Of a stretch of 64,000 nt of DNA, positions 24,619-33,205 are shown piece after piece (the stretch's first letter is position 1; the number at the start of each line of letters is the position of its first letter). Where the stretch lies: contig JAQVCS010000009.1 of NCBI GenBank assembly GCA_028689675.1, forward strand, positions 62,001-126,000, in the 5' to 3' direction. Source of the DNA: Desulfovibrionaceae bacterium (GTDB taxonomy: Bacteria > Desulfobacterota > Desulfovibrionia > Desulfovibrionales > Desulfovibrionaceae). Position numbers and translations under genes: made by a program. Under the pieces are notes generated by a model, which was given only the letters and a program-made list of their open reading frames with translations, was not told where the DNA came from and did no database searches.

Positions 24619-26109
24619 ATGTACGCTAAGCCTGCCCCCACAAGCGCTGTGCCCGAAAGCCTGCCGCTGAACTTTGCCCGTACCCTTTCGTGGATTTCGC
24701 TCGTGCTTATCATGGCAAGCTGCCTTGGTATTTCTGGCATTATTGCCAATTCAGCCCGCGAAACACTCATTACAAGGCAGGAAGATTTTGCCCGCCTGCT
24801 GGCTGTGAACTTGAACCATCAAATTTACCGCCGCTTTACCCTACCCACGGCGTTGACCTATGGCCGCATAGCTTTGCGCCAGCCAGCGCAATATGAAAAA
24901 TTGGAACAAGTGGTGCAATCTGTCATTCATGGCCTGAATGTAGAAAAAGTGCGTATTTATGACGTTAACCGCATTGTCACCTATTCTTCAGACCGTGCAG
25001 AGCTGGGGCGCACGGGCATTGCCCCGCGCAATATTGATGAAACCCTGCACGGCAGCACGGCTTCCTTCAGCTTGGAGGCAGACATACCCGCATGGCAGGC
25101 TCTCTTTCGCCTTCCCCTCAAGCCCGGCACCTTTAGCCTGCGCGTGCTCTACCCCCTGCGTGTGGACAACCAGCTGCCGGGCGCAGCAGACACCCCCGCC
25201 ATGGGCATTTTAGAGCTGGAGCAAGACATTACCGAAGATTATGCCCGTGTGGTGGCCTTTCAGTGGCTTATTGTGGGCGTGTGCCTGCTCTCTTCCATTG
25301 TTCTTTTTACCCTGCTTCAGCTTTTTATACGCCGCAGCGAGCGCGTGCTTGCCCAGCGCATGGAAGAAACCCGCCGCCTCGAGCAGGAATTACACAGCAA
25401 TGAGCGCCTTGCCAGTATGGGGCGCGTGGTGGCCAGCATTGCCCACGAAATACGCAACCCCTTGGGCATTATACGCTCCAGTGCCGAATTGCTCATTCGC
25501 CGCATCAGCGGCAGCGACAAAAGCACAGGGCGTATTTTAGAAGCTATTTTTGATGAATCGGTACGCCTGAGCCAGACGGTAAACGACTTTTTAGATTATG
25601 CCCGCCCCAAGCAGCCGCGTCAGGATTTGGTGAATATCAACCTTGTGCTGGATCAGGTCATGGCTTTTTTGGAAGAGCATTTTCACAGCAATAACGTTGC
25701 CATAGAACGCAATTCTGAGCAGGATTTATTTGTTCTGGGCGATAAAGACCTGCTGTACCGCGCTTTTTACAATATTATGACCAATGCTCGGCAGGCTATG
25801 GATGGCCCCGGTATTATTGCTATTACAGCCATGCGTCAGGCAAACAATACTATTGCCCTCAGCTTTAGCGACTCTGGGCCGGGTTTCCCGCCAGAGAATA
25901 TCAGCCAAAGCCTAGACCCCTTTTTCACCACCAAAGACCATGGCACAGGGCTAGGACTGCCCATTGTCAACAGTATTATCAGCAGCCATGGCGGTGAAGT
26001 TCTTTTAGCAAACAACCCTGAAGGCGGCGCGGTGGTGCAGGTTATTTTGCCCGCTACCACGCCAGAGCCAAGCCAGCCCCCCCAGCCCGAAGGTAAGGAG
26101 AATATATGA
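24619..26109 (+). CDS. Sensor histidine kinase (NtrB/ZraS-like)
   Basis: 496 residues. Membrane segment 24-45, extracytoplasmic sensing region about 50-210, second membrane segment about 213-235, then dimerisation domain with phospho-acceptor His276 (SIAHEIRNPLG) and an ATPase domain with NIMTNARQAM (N box), DSGPGF (G1), PFFTTKDHGTGLGL (F/G2). ATG 24619 follows CGGAGCTCT. Overlaps the response-regulator start by ATGA, so the two form a two-component pair. The signal is unknown. Confidence 0.93.
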   Translation: MYAKPAPTSAVPESLPLNFARTLSWISLVLIMASCLGISGIIANSARETLITRQEDFARLLAVNLNHQIYRRFTLPTALTYGRIALRQPAQYEKLEQVVQSVIHGLNVEKVRIYDVNRIVTYSSDRAELGRTGIAPRNIDETLHGSTASFSLEADIPAWQALFRLPLKPGTFSLRVLYPLRVDNQLPGAADTPAMGILELEQDITEDYARVVAFQWLIVGVCLLSSIVLFTLLQLFIRRSERVLAQRMEETRRLEQELHSNERLASMGRVVASIAHEIRNPLGIIRSSAELLIRRISGSDKSTGRILEAIFDESVRLSQTVNDFLDYARPKQPRQDLVNINLVLDQVMAFLEEHFHSNNVAIERNSEQDLFVLGDKDLLYRAFYNIMTNARQAMDGPGIIAITAMRQANNTIALSFSDSGPGFPPENISQSLDPFFTTKDHGTGLGLPIVNSIISSHGGEVLLANNPEGGAVVQVILPATTPEPSQPPQPEGKENI

Positions 26110-27485
26110 GTGAAACGTCCCACATCCTCGTTATTGATGATGAACGCAACTATTTGCTGGTGCTGCAAACCTTGCTGGAAGATGCAGGCTATACCGTTAC
26201 GGCTATTAATGACCCCGAAACCGCACTGGCCTTTTTAGAAGAATCTGAAGTGGACGTTGTCATTACAGATATGAAAATGCCCAAGGTTTCAGGCAGGGAA
26301 GTGCTGGAAAGGGTGAAAAAAAACTGGCCGCATATTCCTGTGCTTATCATGACGGCCTTTGGCAGCATTGAAAATGCCGTTGATTTAATGAAATACGGGG
26401 CTTACGACTATATCACCAAGCCTTTTTCCAATGATGACCTTTTGCTCACCCTACACAATGCTACCGAGCTTGCCCGCGCCCACCGTCACTACCGCCTGCT
26501 TCAGGCCGCCATGGAAGAGCGCTATGGCGTACACCAAATTATAGGCCGCAGCCGTGGCGTGCGCGACATCACCACCATGATAGAGCGCGCCGCCCCCAGC
26601 CGCTCCACCGTGCTTATTACGGGCGAATCGGGCACGGGCAAAGAGCTGGTGGCCAGAGCACTGCACCTTGCCTCGCCCCGCCGCGAAGCCCCTTTTGTAA
26701 CCATGAATTGCACCAATCTTACGGCCGCCTCTATGGCAGAAGAGCTCTTTGGCCACGAGGGGCAAGCCGCCAATGGTGCTATTGCCATACGCCGCGGACG
26801 GGTGGAACAGGCCGAGGGCGGCACGCTGTTTTTGGATGAAGTGGCGGCCTTGTCGCCCGAATTACAAATACGCCTGTTGCATTTGCTGCAAGACAGGCAC
26901 TTTGAGCGTATAGGCGGCACAGAAATAGTGCAGGCCGATGTGCGCATAGTCACTGCCACCACGCGCAACCTCAGCGCGCTGATAAGCGAAGGCCTGTTCC
27001 GCGATGACCTGTATTATCGCCTGAATGTGGTGGAAATCCCCCTGCCCCCGCTGCGCGAACGCCGCGAAGACATAGCCCTGCTGGCGGCGCATTTTATTAA
27101 CAAGCTGGTGCACGAAAATAACCTTACGCTCAAAACCTTCAGCCCCGATGCCATGAACTTTATGACAGGCTATGAATGGCCGGGCAATATACGCCAATTG
27201 CAAAATGTAGTGGAGCGCTGCCTTGTGCTTGTGCCTACAGAAATTATTAATGTTGACGATTTGCCGCCAGAAATCCGCGATGAAGAATCACAATTCAAAA
27301 GTGCGGTTGACCTGCTGCCCGTGCAGCTTGACCTTGCCGACACCTTGGAAAAAATTGAAGCCGCCCTCATACGCCGCGCCCTTGTGCGGGCAGACCTTGT
27401 GCAGGTAAAGGCCGCAGAATTTTTGGGCATTTCCAAAAGTTTGCTGCAATATAAATTAAAAAAATATTCTATTACTGGGCATTAA
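26106..27485 (+). CDS. NtrC-family response regulator with degenerate GAFTGA loop
   Basis: 459 residues. Receiver domain with acidic pocket (DDE 11-13) and phospho-acceptor Asp55 (TDMKMP); AAA+ domain with Walker A GESGTGKE (173-180) and Walker B GGTLFLDE; C-terminal Fis-type HTH (VKAAEFLGISKSLLQYKLKKY). The sigma-54 contact loop normally reading GAFTGA is QAANGA at 220-225 (26763-26780), so both the Phe and Thr are missing. Sigma-54 activation is therefore doubtful and it may act on sigma-70 promoters or repress. The kinase partner overlaps upstream. Confidence 0.93.
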   Translation: MSETSHILVIDDERNYLLVLQTLLEDAGYTVTAINDPETALAFLEESEVDVVITDMKMPKVSGREVLERVKKNWPHIPVLIMTAFGSIENAVDLMKYGAYDYITKPFSNDDLLLTLHNATELARAHRHYRLLQAAMEERYGVHQIIGRSRGVRDITTMIERAAPSRSTVLITGESGTGKELVARALHLASPRREAPFVTMNCTNLTAASMAEELFGHEGQAANGAIAIRRGRVEQAEGGTLFLDEVAALSPELQIRLLHLLQDRHFERIGGTEIVQADVRIVTATTRNLSALISEGLFRDDLYYRLNVVEIPLPPLRERREDIALLAAHFINKLVHENNLTLKTFSPDAMNFMTGYEWPGNIRQLQNVVERCLVLVPTEIINVDDLPPEIRDEESQFKSAVDLLPVQLDLADTLEKIEAALIRRALVRADLVQVKAAEFLGISKSLLQYKLKKYSITGH

Positions 27486-27488
27486 AAA

Positions 27489-27524
27489 AATAAGCCCGCC
27501 GTGAAAAATCGCGGCGGGCTTATT
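27489..27524. terminator. Bidirectional terminator between response regulator and the defence-like pair
   Basis: 12-bp stem AATAAGCCCGCC / GGCGGGCTTATT with A-run before and T-rich after. Serves the two-component operon from one side and the minus-strand pair from the other; the minus-strand stop codon lies inside the hairpin. Confidence 0.8.
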
Positions 27525-28056
27525 CAGCTTTGATAAATCCTTTTGCTAAAGCCATACTTTCATTCATAACGACAAGAGGTGTGCCGCCCCACTGGCTTGC
27601 CTTGCAATAGGAAGCCAAGCCTTGCTGCAAGGCATTATGAATAGGGACTAACCATTCTTTTTCATGATTTTTAATAATCACGACTAACACATAGCGCATT
27701 GTGCAGCAATCACGGGGCATAAATTTTTGTGGCAACACAACACAATGACGCTTCAATAAAATTTCATAAAATATAATATGTGAATGTATTGTTTTTTCTA
27801 TAATTTCTTGAATAAATTGTTTAAAACATCCAGTATCTTCACTCTTTTCTTCCTCTTCACCATGCTGCTTTTTTTGAGGATTGGGGGCACCTTTTTTTGC
27901 CTCAACAAAATAGAAAACATTTTCTTTACGCTGCGTTATAAATTCTACACAGCGTATATTTTGAATACGTTTATCCTTTATAAAATCTTCAATAAGAAAA
28001 GTTTTTTCATCCTCATAACAAAGCTTCATACCTGATTCAATGCGTATTGCCTGCAT
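27520..28056 (-). CDS. Putative PD-(D/E)xK nuclease-like partner of an OLD/RecF-like ATPase
   Basis: 178 residues, no signal peptide. Residues 34-56 read as beta-strand pairs with Glu38 (CVEFI) and Glu52-x-Lys54 (FYFVEAKKG), matching the D/E...ExK core of PD-(D/E)xK nucleases, with the usual Asp replaced by Glu. The middle has an acidic stretch (EEEEKSED, ~67-74) and four scattered cysteines. No named family recognised. It overlaps the ATPase stop by one base (TAATG), so translation is coupled. The pair is visibly more AT-rich than neighbours, suggesting acquisition. Confidence 0.6.
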   Translation of the reverse strand: MQAIRIESGMKLCYEDEKTFLIEDFIKDKRIQNIRCVEFITQRKENVFYFVEAKKGAPNPQKKQHGEEEEKSEDTGCFKQFIQEIIEKTIHSHIIFYEILLKRHCVVLPQKFMPRDCCTMRYVLVVIIKNHEKEWLVPIHNALQQGLASYCKASQWGGTPLVVMNESMALAKGFIKAE

Positions 28057-29063
28057 TACAAAGAAACCTCAATTTCTTCCTCGTATAAGCGTATCGACTC
28101 TTCAATGATGGTGCTCTTCGGCATACCATTTAACATATCAGCGTATTGAGTCTCTTCTTTATTTAATGACAATACAGGAATCGATTGTTTATTTTTTTGT
28201 GCCAGAATAAACAATTTTTTTATAACAAAATAAGAATGTGATGCAATAAAAACTTGCATACCACTACGCGCAAGCAAGGCAAGGATGTCGATAAAAAGAT
28301 TTATTGCCTGCGGGTGTAGGGCAGACTCTGGCTCATCCACAAAAATTATTGATTGCGTGCTGAGGTAACGGTTACCAAGTAAGGTATCGAGAATAGCGAT
28401 TTTTTTTATCCCTTCAGAGGTAATACCCATAGGGAATTTAGTATTGCCCTTTTTGAAATTCCAACGATCTTTTTGTGTATCATATTCAATTTTTCCCCCT
28501 AAAAGCCCAGCCAGTTTTTGGCGACTTGTTGCTATATCGCTATGATTTTTTCCCTTGGTAGGGCCATTGCGCAAGGCTTGTGCCAAGTCATATTGTGTAT
28601 CATCAAAGCCAAACACCCTATCTTTGTCACGAGAAGAAAAAATAATGTGCTGCAATGAAATTATTTCTCTGGCGGGAAGGAAAATAGAATTTCTGTCTGT
28701 CTTGGGGCATGTGTTCGTGGCAATAACCTTGCGCGTAGTATCCTGCCCAAAGCTAAATTCAAAATGCCCCTGCTTTGTGCCTATACTACAAGCTAGGGCT
28801 TGCGTAACAGGTTTTTTTACCAAATCCCCCAAGCTGTCTGTTTGAAAAGTCCAATATAATTTATCCGCCAGAATTTCAGAGGCAGTACGCTTGTCATCAC
28901 CGCGCCCTGCCAGCTCTGCTGTTTTTATAGCGGCATATATGGCCTTAAGCAAAAAGCTTTTGCCCTGCCCATTTTCCCCTAAAACAAGGTTAATTGAGCC
29001 AAGCTCTGTCCACTGCACAGCATCTAAAGGACCAAAATTCTTAAGGGAAATATTTGTAATCAT
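28056..29063 (-). CDS. AAA/ABC-type ATPase (OLD/RecF-like, AAA_15/AAA_21 class)
   Basis: 335 residues from ATG 29063 (TTGGATTATT upstream). N-terminus ITNISLKNFGPL is the usual first strand of SMC/RecF/OLD-like ATPases; Walker A LGENGQGKS (about 28-36), Walker B IIFVDEPESALHP and the ABC H-loop in FIASHS follow. The region before Walker B (MGITSEGIKKIAIL) serves as the signature. No C-terminal TOPRIM domain, unlike full OLD nucleases. Upstream partner of the PD-(D/E)xK-like protein; a sensor-ATPase plus nuclease arrangement is known from several anti-phage systems. Confidence 0.82.
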   Translation of the reverse strand: MITNISLKNFGPLDAVQWTELGSINLVLGENGQGKSFLLKAIYAAIKTAELAGRGDDKRTASEILADKLYWTFQTDSLGDLVKKPVTQALACSIGTKQGHFEFSFGQDTTRKVIATNTCPKTDRNSIFLPAREIISLQHIIFSSRDKDRVFGFDDTQYDLAQALRNGPTKGKNHSDIATSRQKLAGLLGGKIEYDTQKDRWNFKKGNTKFPMGITSEGIKKIAILDTLLGNRYLSTQSIIFVDEPESALHPQAINLFIDILALLARSGMQVFIASHSYFVIKKLFILAQKNKQSIPVLSLNKEETQYADMLNGMPKSTIIEESIRLYEEEIEVSL

Positions 29064-29107
29064 AATAATCCAAGGTGTTGTATTGTGAGTAAACACTATA
29101 CAAGCGT

Positions 29108-29135
29108 AAAAAAGTCCCCCGACACAATCGGGGGA
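29108..29135 (-). terminator. Terminator of the ssb operon
   Basis: On the minus strand TCCCCCGA-TTGTG-TCGGGGGA followed by CTTTTTT. Confidence 0.85.
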
Positions 29136-29147
29136 ATATATCGTAGG

Positions 29148-29699
29148 CTAAAAAGGTACTTCATCTATGCCTGAAGCTTCAGAAGGGAAGGCTGGGCCAA
29201 GGTCTTCTTCGGCTGGGGCGGGGCGGGCTGCCTGCGACGGGGCAGGTTGCTGCCCGCGAGGCTGATAGCCGCCTTGCGGCTGACGCGGGGGCATAGAACG
29301 GCGCGGGCTGCCGCCATATTGGTCTTCTTCGGCATAGCCACCCTGAGCAGCACCGCCTGCTGCAGGGCGATCGCCTTTGCGATCAAGAAATTGCACACGC
29401 TGTGCTTTAATTTCGGTAGTATATTTTTCCACACCCTGCGCATCGGTATATTTGCGGGTGGCAAGGCTGCCTTCCACATACACAAGGCTGCCCTTGCTCA
29501 AATAATTGGCGCAATTTTCTGCCGCGCGCTGAAATACGCTAATGCGATGCCATTCTGTGCGCTCAACCTTATTGCCATCTCTGTCTTGATATGATTCATC
29601 GGTAGCCACAGTCATAGAGCACACGGGCGCGCCGCTTTGGGTATAGCGCAGTTCGGGGTCACGCCCCAGCCTGCCAATAATCATCACCTTATTCAGCAT
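29148..29699 (-). CDS. ssb: Single-stranded DNA-binding protein
   Basis: 183 residues from ATG 29699 (AAGGATTGTATC upstream). OB-fold 1-110 with MLNKVMIIGRLGRDPELRY and SLVYVEGSLATRKY, a Gly/Pro/Gln-rich disordered linker 112-172, and the acidic tip DEVPF that recruits partner proteins (DDIPF in E. coli). Ten bases downstream of the 111-residue gene, so cotranscribed. Confidence 0.96.
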   Translation of the reverse strand: MLNKVMIIGRLGRDPELRYTQSGAPVCSMTVATDESYQDRDGNKVERTEWHRISVFQRAAENCANYLSKGSLVYVEGSLATRKYTDAQGVEKYTTEIKAQRVQFLDRKGDRPAAGGAAQGGYAEEDQYGGSPRRSMPPRQPQGGYQPRGQQPAPSQAARPAPAEEDLGPAFPSEASGIDEVPF

Positions 29700-29709
29700 G
29701 ATACAATCC

Positions 29710-30045
29710 TTACTTAAATTTCTTTTCAAGCACGTCCAATTGGTCTTCCAGCGCATTGGTCAGGCTGTTGGCCTGAGCGGGCTTCCAATCTGCCACGGCC
29801 TCTTCAATTGCTTTACGCAGTGTTACCGCGTTTTGTATGCCCTCGGCAAGAGCATTTTTGCGCTCGTCAGACCAATCCATAAATTGCAAACCATCGCCCA
29901 AGGCCTTGACCATTTCCATAACGCCGTGTTTTTCTATTTTTACAGGCACAGAAAAGGCCAGCTCGGCAAGGCGAGGCCATTGCTTTTCTACCAAATCTTC
30001 ATTCCATGTTACGGCACTAACGCGAATTTGCAAAGCATTGCCCAT
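29710..30045 (-). CDS. Conserved hypothetical protein upstream of ssb
   Basis: 111 residues from ATG 30045, preceded by an ideal AAGGAGG. Small soluble helical protein, with a repeated Glu/Ala/Leu pattern in the C-terminal half (about 65-110) suggesting coiled coil. No family recognised. Adjacent to ssb in one transcript. Confidence 0.78.
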   Translation of the reverse strand: MGNALQIRVSAVTWNEDLVEKQWPRLAELAFSVPVKIEKHGVMEMVKALGDGLQFMDWSDERKNALAEGIQNAVTLRKAIEEAVADWKPAQANSLTNALEDQLDVLEKKFK

Positions 30046-30101
30046 AAGGCCTCCTTTTTGTAAAGGGAAGGGGCAAGCCCCGCCCGAGCCGCCAGAATGT
30101 G

Positions 30102-30219
30102 TTAGAGCAGATTCCCTTTCAAAGTGCATGCCATAGGGAAGTGAATTCCCCTTATGTGCTTTGAACGGCAAGGCTTGCGTAAAAACCTTGCGGGCTTTTT
30201 TAAAGCGACAACACGCTAG
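30102..30219 (+). repeat. Family B palindromic element, copy 2
   Basis: 118 bp between TTAG (30102-30105) and CTAG (30216-30219). Modules: AGCAGATTCCC, palindrome CAAAGTGCAT...ATGTGCTTTG, GGCAAGGCTTGCGTA, AACCTTGCG, TTTTTTAAAG. Homologous, in order, to the minus strand of 19381-19489. The right CTAG contains the stop codon of the biotin-attachment-like gene. Confidence 0.65.
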
Positions 30220-30866
30220 CCCTGCTCTGTCCATTCTGTCTGTACACGCATAATCACTTCCTGAATGGCCGCCAGTTGGTCTGGCGGGCACACGCCAATA
30301 AGGGGCTGCTCGGCATCTACATTGCTGGTATGGGTAAAATACACGGCATAAATAAGCCCTGCGGGGCCAGTATAAACAAGGGGCACTTCGCGCTTCATGC
30401 GCGACATAATAAAGAGCTCCATGCCGTCTTTTACCGTGACCGATTGCGAGCCAGACGTCCGCACTTTTTTATCAATTTCGGGCACAAAATAATACTTGGC
30501 GCGCTCTGGGGCGGTGAACAAGTGCAAGGCTTTTTTTAAAATTGCGGCCTGCACTTCGTCGCGGGTGAGCAAGTGGCGTATCACGGCAAGGCGCGTGCCC
30601 GCCTCGACAAAGCAGCCTTCCAGCTCAGAATGCAGCAGGCATAATTCCCCTTTTTCCACAGCGGCTATGGGCTTGGGGTTGCGCTCTCTGTCAAGCGTAC
30701 ACAGCAAGGTGCCCGGCTTTTCTTTCCACAAGCCATGTGGCCCTTCCACCTTGCTGCCCTGCTGTATGGCGGCAAAATTAACGCGGCCAGTGTGCGGGGC
30801 ACATATTTCAATTTCCCTGTAGGGGGAATTTTTTATTTCCTCAAGCATTTCAGTAACATTAAGCAT
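30216..30866 (-). CDS. Biotin/lipoyl-attachment-like protein of the acetyl-CoA carboxylase operon
   Basis: 216 residues from ATG 30866 (AAGGAAGAAACT). Residues 20-100 follow the hammerhead pattern of biotinyl domains (APHTGRV...G..V......GTLLCTLDRERNPKPIAAVEKGEL...EGCFVEAGTRLAVIRH), but the canonical (A/V)MKM biotinylation motif is absent; the only Lys at the turn is in NPKPI. The remainder has no known fold. It is the last gene of an operon with the carboxyltransferase and biotin carboxylase, so a carrier or structural role is inferred. A conventional AccB is not in this window. Confidence 0.7.
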   Translation of the reverse strand: MLNVTEMLEEIKNSPYREIEICAPHTGRVNFAAIQQGSKVEGPHGLWKEKPGTLLCTLDRERNPKPIAAVEKGELCLLHSELEGCFVEAGTRLAVIRHLLTRDEVQAAILKKALHLFTAPERAKYYFVPEIDKKVRTSGSQSVTVKDGMELFIMSRMKREVPLVYTGPAGLIYAVYFTHTSNVDAEQPLIGVCPPDQLAAIQEVIMRVQTEWTEQG

Positions 30867-30900
30867 AGTTTCTTCCTTCAGACTGCAATGCGCCCTAGCT

Positions 30901-33156
30901 TTAGCGATAATACAAATTCCTGCCGCCAATGGTCAGCAAGGCCTGCTTTAAATTGGCGCGAATTTGCGGTCTTTCCCAAATGCCCTGAATATGCCCGCGC
31001 GAAAGGGCATGATAGGAACGGTGGTATTTGGGCGGCACATCCATGCCCGTGGTTTCTTTAATAACCCCTGGGCCAGCAAAACCAATATTAGAAGAACGCA
31101 CAGCAAACTGATAGGGCGAACAGCCCAAAAAGCTTGCCACAGGGCCAGCAAAGGAATTGGTATCGTACAGCACCATATACAGGCCGCCCGATTCAATATA
31201 ACGACGCACAGCCACAGTGCAGCGCGGCATTTGAATAACACCATGCGTACCTTCCTGAATGCGTATGCCTGCCGTGCCGTGCACATAGGCCAAAAGGGGA
31301 TAGCGGTTTTTCATAGCAATTTCAGCAGCTTCTACAAACTTCTGCCCTTCTGCCGCCCCTACCGAGCCCCCGCGGAAGGTGCCCATAAACATGGCCACCA
31401 CCACTTTAATATCATTGATGCGCGCCTCAAAGGTCATGCAGCCGCTCTTGCTGCCCGTCTTTTTTTGTGCCGCGGCAATACGCTCATCAAAATCGGGGAA
31501 ATTCAAGGGGTTGCCCGCTTCAATTTCGCTATTAAATTCAAAAACAGAGCCTTCATCAAAGACGTTTTTTACATACCACTCTGGCTCCATGGGGAAGTGA
31601 TAGCCGCAATATGAGCACACACCAGCAAATTCGGCAAATAAATCAGGCCCCCACAGGTCAAGGCAGCCATATTGCGCCGCATTGGGGCAAGTAATGGTGC
31701 GGTCTATTTTATAGCGCGGTGAAATATAATTCCACTTACGGCGGCGGGCATCCCCAGTCCATGTCGAAAGCGCTGTCAATTCCTTGCTGGCATCATCATT
31801 TTTTGCCTTGCGCGGCAAAGAGCGCTTTAATTTATACCAAGGGGCAAAAAGACGCTGCTTAAACAGCTGCCATTCATTGTCAATTTCATCAAAAAACATT
31901 TCCATCTTGCGCTGATGGCGGCGGTAAATATCATATTTGAAGCGATTGTAGGGCGCTGTAAGCATATTGCCCACCTGCGCCATGGCCTTGCTAAACCAAG
32001 GGCGGCGGTCACGGCAGGCATTGCGTGAAAGCTTCAAAAATTTCTGCTGGCGGCGCTCTACAAGGCGGTCTTTGGCTGCCGAGGTTAAGCCCCAGCGTAT
32101 GTGCAGCTCGTCCAAGTCCAAATCCACACGACGGCGGCGGCGCAAGGCCACCCCCTTAAAAAAGGGCAGCAGGCGCGTGGAAATGACCACTTCATCGGTA
32201 GCACGCACCACTTCCTGCCTGAGCTGGCGGAAGAAATCAAAATGATAGGGGCGCGCGCCCAAGGGCGGCTCTTGCACCACGGCATCAATATAGCCAAAGT
32301 GCAAATTATCTTGCGCGGTAATTTTTTGGCACGAGGCGCAATGCTCTATCAGCTCTGGCGTGGCACGCTGCCCCGACTTTAAGCGCCCCTCAATGGCGGC
32401 AGCGCCTTCAGGAGAAATAACCGAATAGTAGCCATGCGAGAGCATAAGGCGCTTGTCGGCAAGGCCAATAGCCTCTGCCCCGCCCGAGCCGCCTTCGCTA
32501 ATAATAGAAACAATGGGCACACGCAGGCCAGCCATGCTATAAATATTGCGGGCAATTTGCTGGGCAGCACCGGGGTAATCTTCCACAGGGTACGAGCCGG
32601 GGGTAAAAATATAGGCATGAATGGGAATGCCCTCTGTTTCTGCCACCTTCATATATTGCTGCGCCTTGGCATTGCCCCAAGGCTTTACCGAGCCGCCATT
32701 GCGAAAATCTTCGCCATGCCCTTTTTCCTGCCCAATAACCATGACCGACTGCACATAGCTTTTTTTGCCACGGCGGCGTGTAATAACAGCGCGGGCAATA
32801 AGCATGCTGGGGTCAAGGCTGTGCTCATCCTGCCCACCCACTTCGGTAAAGTTATCGTACACATTTTCTAAAATATCGCGCAGACAAATGCGCTGAGGGT
32901 GGCGCACAATGCGTACTTTGTCCATGGGGGTCACGCTTTCATCAAGGCGCTGTTCCACATAGCCAAAAAGGTCTTCAAGGCTTTTCAGTTCCACAAAAGG
33001 GTCTGCAAACGAGCCAGCCTCGGCACGTTCGCTGAATGTGGCAAGCCGCCCCTGAAGCAGGTTCACATCTTCTGTATGCTTATTGTCAAAAATATCGCGT
33101 ATATAATTCAGCCTTTCCGATAGGCTTTGAATACGTTTTTCTATGCTGTTATCCAT
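30901..33156 (-). CDS. accDA: Acetyl-CoA carboxylase carboxyltransferase, AccA-AccD fusion
   Basis: 751 residues. The N-terminal half is AccA-like (VIGQEKGHG, GSYPVEDYPGAAQQIARNI, SEGGSGGAEAIGLADKRLM); the C-terminal half is AccD-like with a zinc finger (C-x7-C...CSYCGYHF, about 495-525) and the crotonase-type FMGTFRGGSVGAAEGQK region. Transfers carboxyl from carboxybiotin to acetyl-CoA, first step of fatty-acid synthesis. Subunits are separate in E. coli; here order is alpha then beta in one chain. Starts 49 bases after accC. Confidence 0.9.
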   Translation of the reverse strand: MDNSIEKRIQSLSERLNYIRDIFDNKHTEDVNLLQGRLATFSERAEAGSFADPFVELKSLEDLFGYVEQRLDESVTPMDKVRIVRHPQRICLRDILENVYDNFTEVGGQDEHSLDPSMLIARAVITRRRGKKSYVQSVMVIGQEKGHGEDFRNGGSVKPWGNAKAQQYMKVAETEGIPIHAYIFTPGSYPVEDYPGAAQQIARNIYSMAGLRVPIVSIISEGGSGGAEAIGLADKRLMLSHGYYSVISPEGAAAIEGRLKSGQRATPELIEHCASCQKITAQDNLHFGYIDAVVQEPPLGARPYHFDFFRQLRQEVVRATDEVVISTRLLPFFKGVALRRRRRVDLDLDELHIRWGLTSAAKDRLVERRQQKFLKLSRNACRDRRPWFSKAMAQVGNMLTAPYNRFKYDIYRRHQRKMEMFFDEIDNEWQLFKQRLFAPWYKLKRSLPRKAKNDDASKELTALSTWTGDARRRKWNYISPRYKIDRTITCPNAAQYGCLDLWGPDLFAEFAGVCSYCGYHFPMEPEWYVKNVFDEGSVFEFNSEIEAGNPLNFPDFDERIAAAQKKTGSKSGCMTFEARINDIKVVVAMFMGTFRGGSVGAAEGQKFVEAAEIAMKNRYPLLAYVHGTAGIRIQEGTHGVIQMPRCTVAVRRYIESGGLYMVLYDTNSFAGPVASFLGCSPYQFAVRSSNIGFAGPGVIKETTGMDVPPKYHRSYHALSRGHIQGIWERPQIRANLKQALLTIGGRNLYYR

Positions 33157-33205
33157 AGTTACCCTTTATATGCCCGTGCACAGCGCCTGTGCGCCATGGG
33201 CACGC

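Noticed and set aside
29763..30291. Long N-terminal extension of the 111-residue gene upstream of ssb
   Set aside because: The extension runs through the family B repeat; ATG 30045 has an ideal AAGGAGG.
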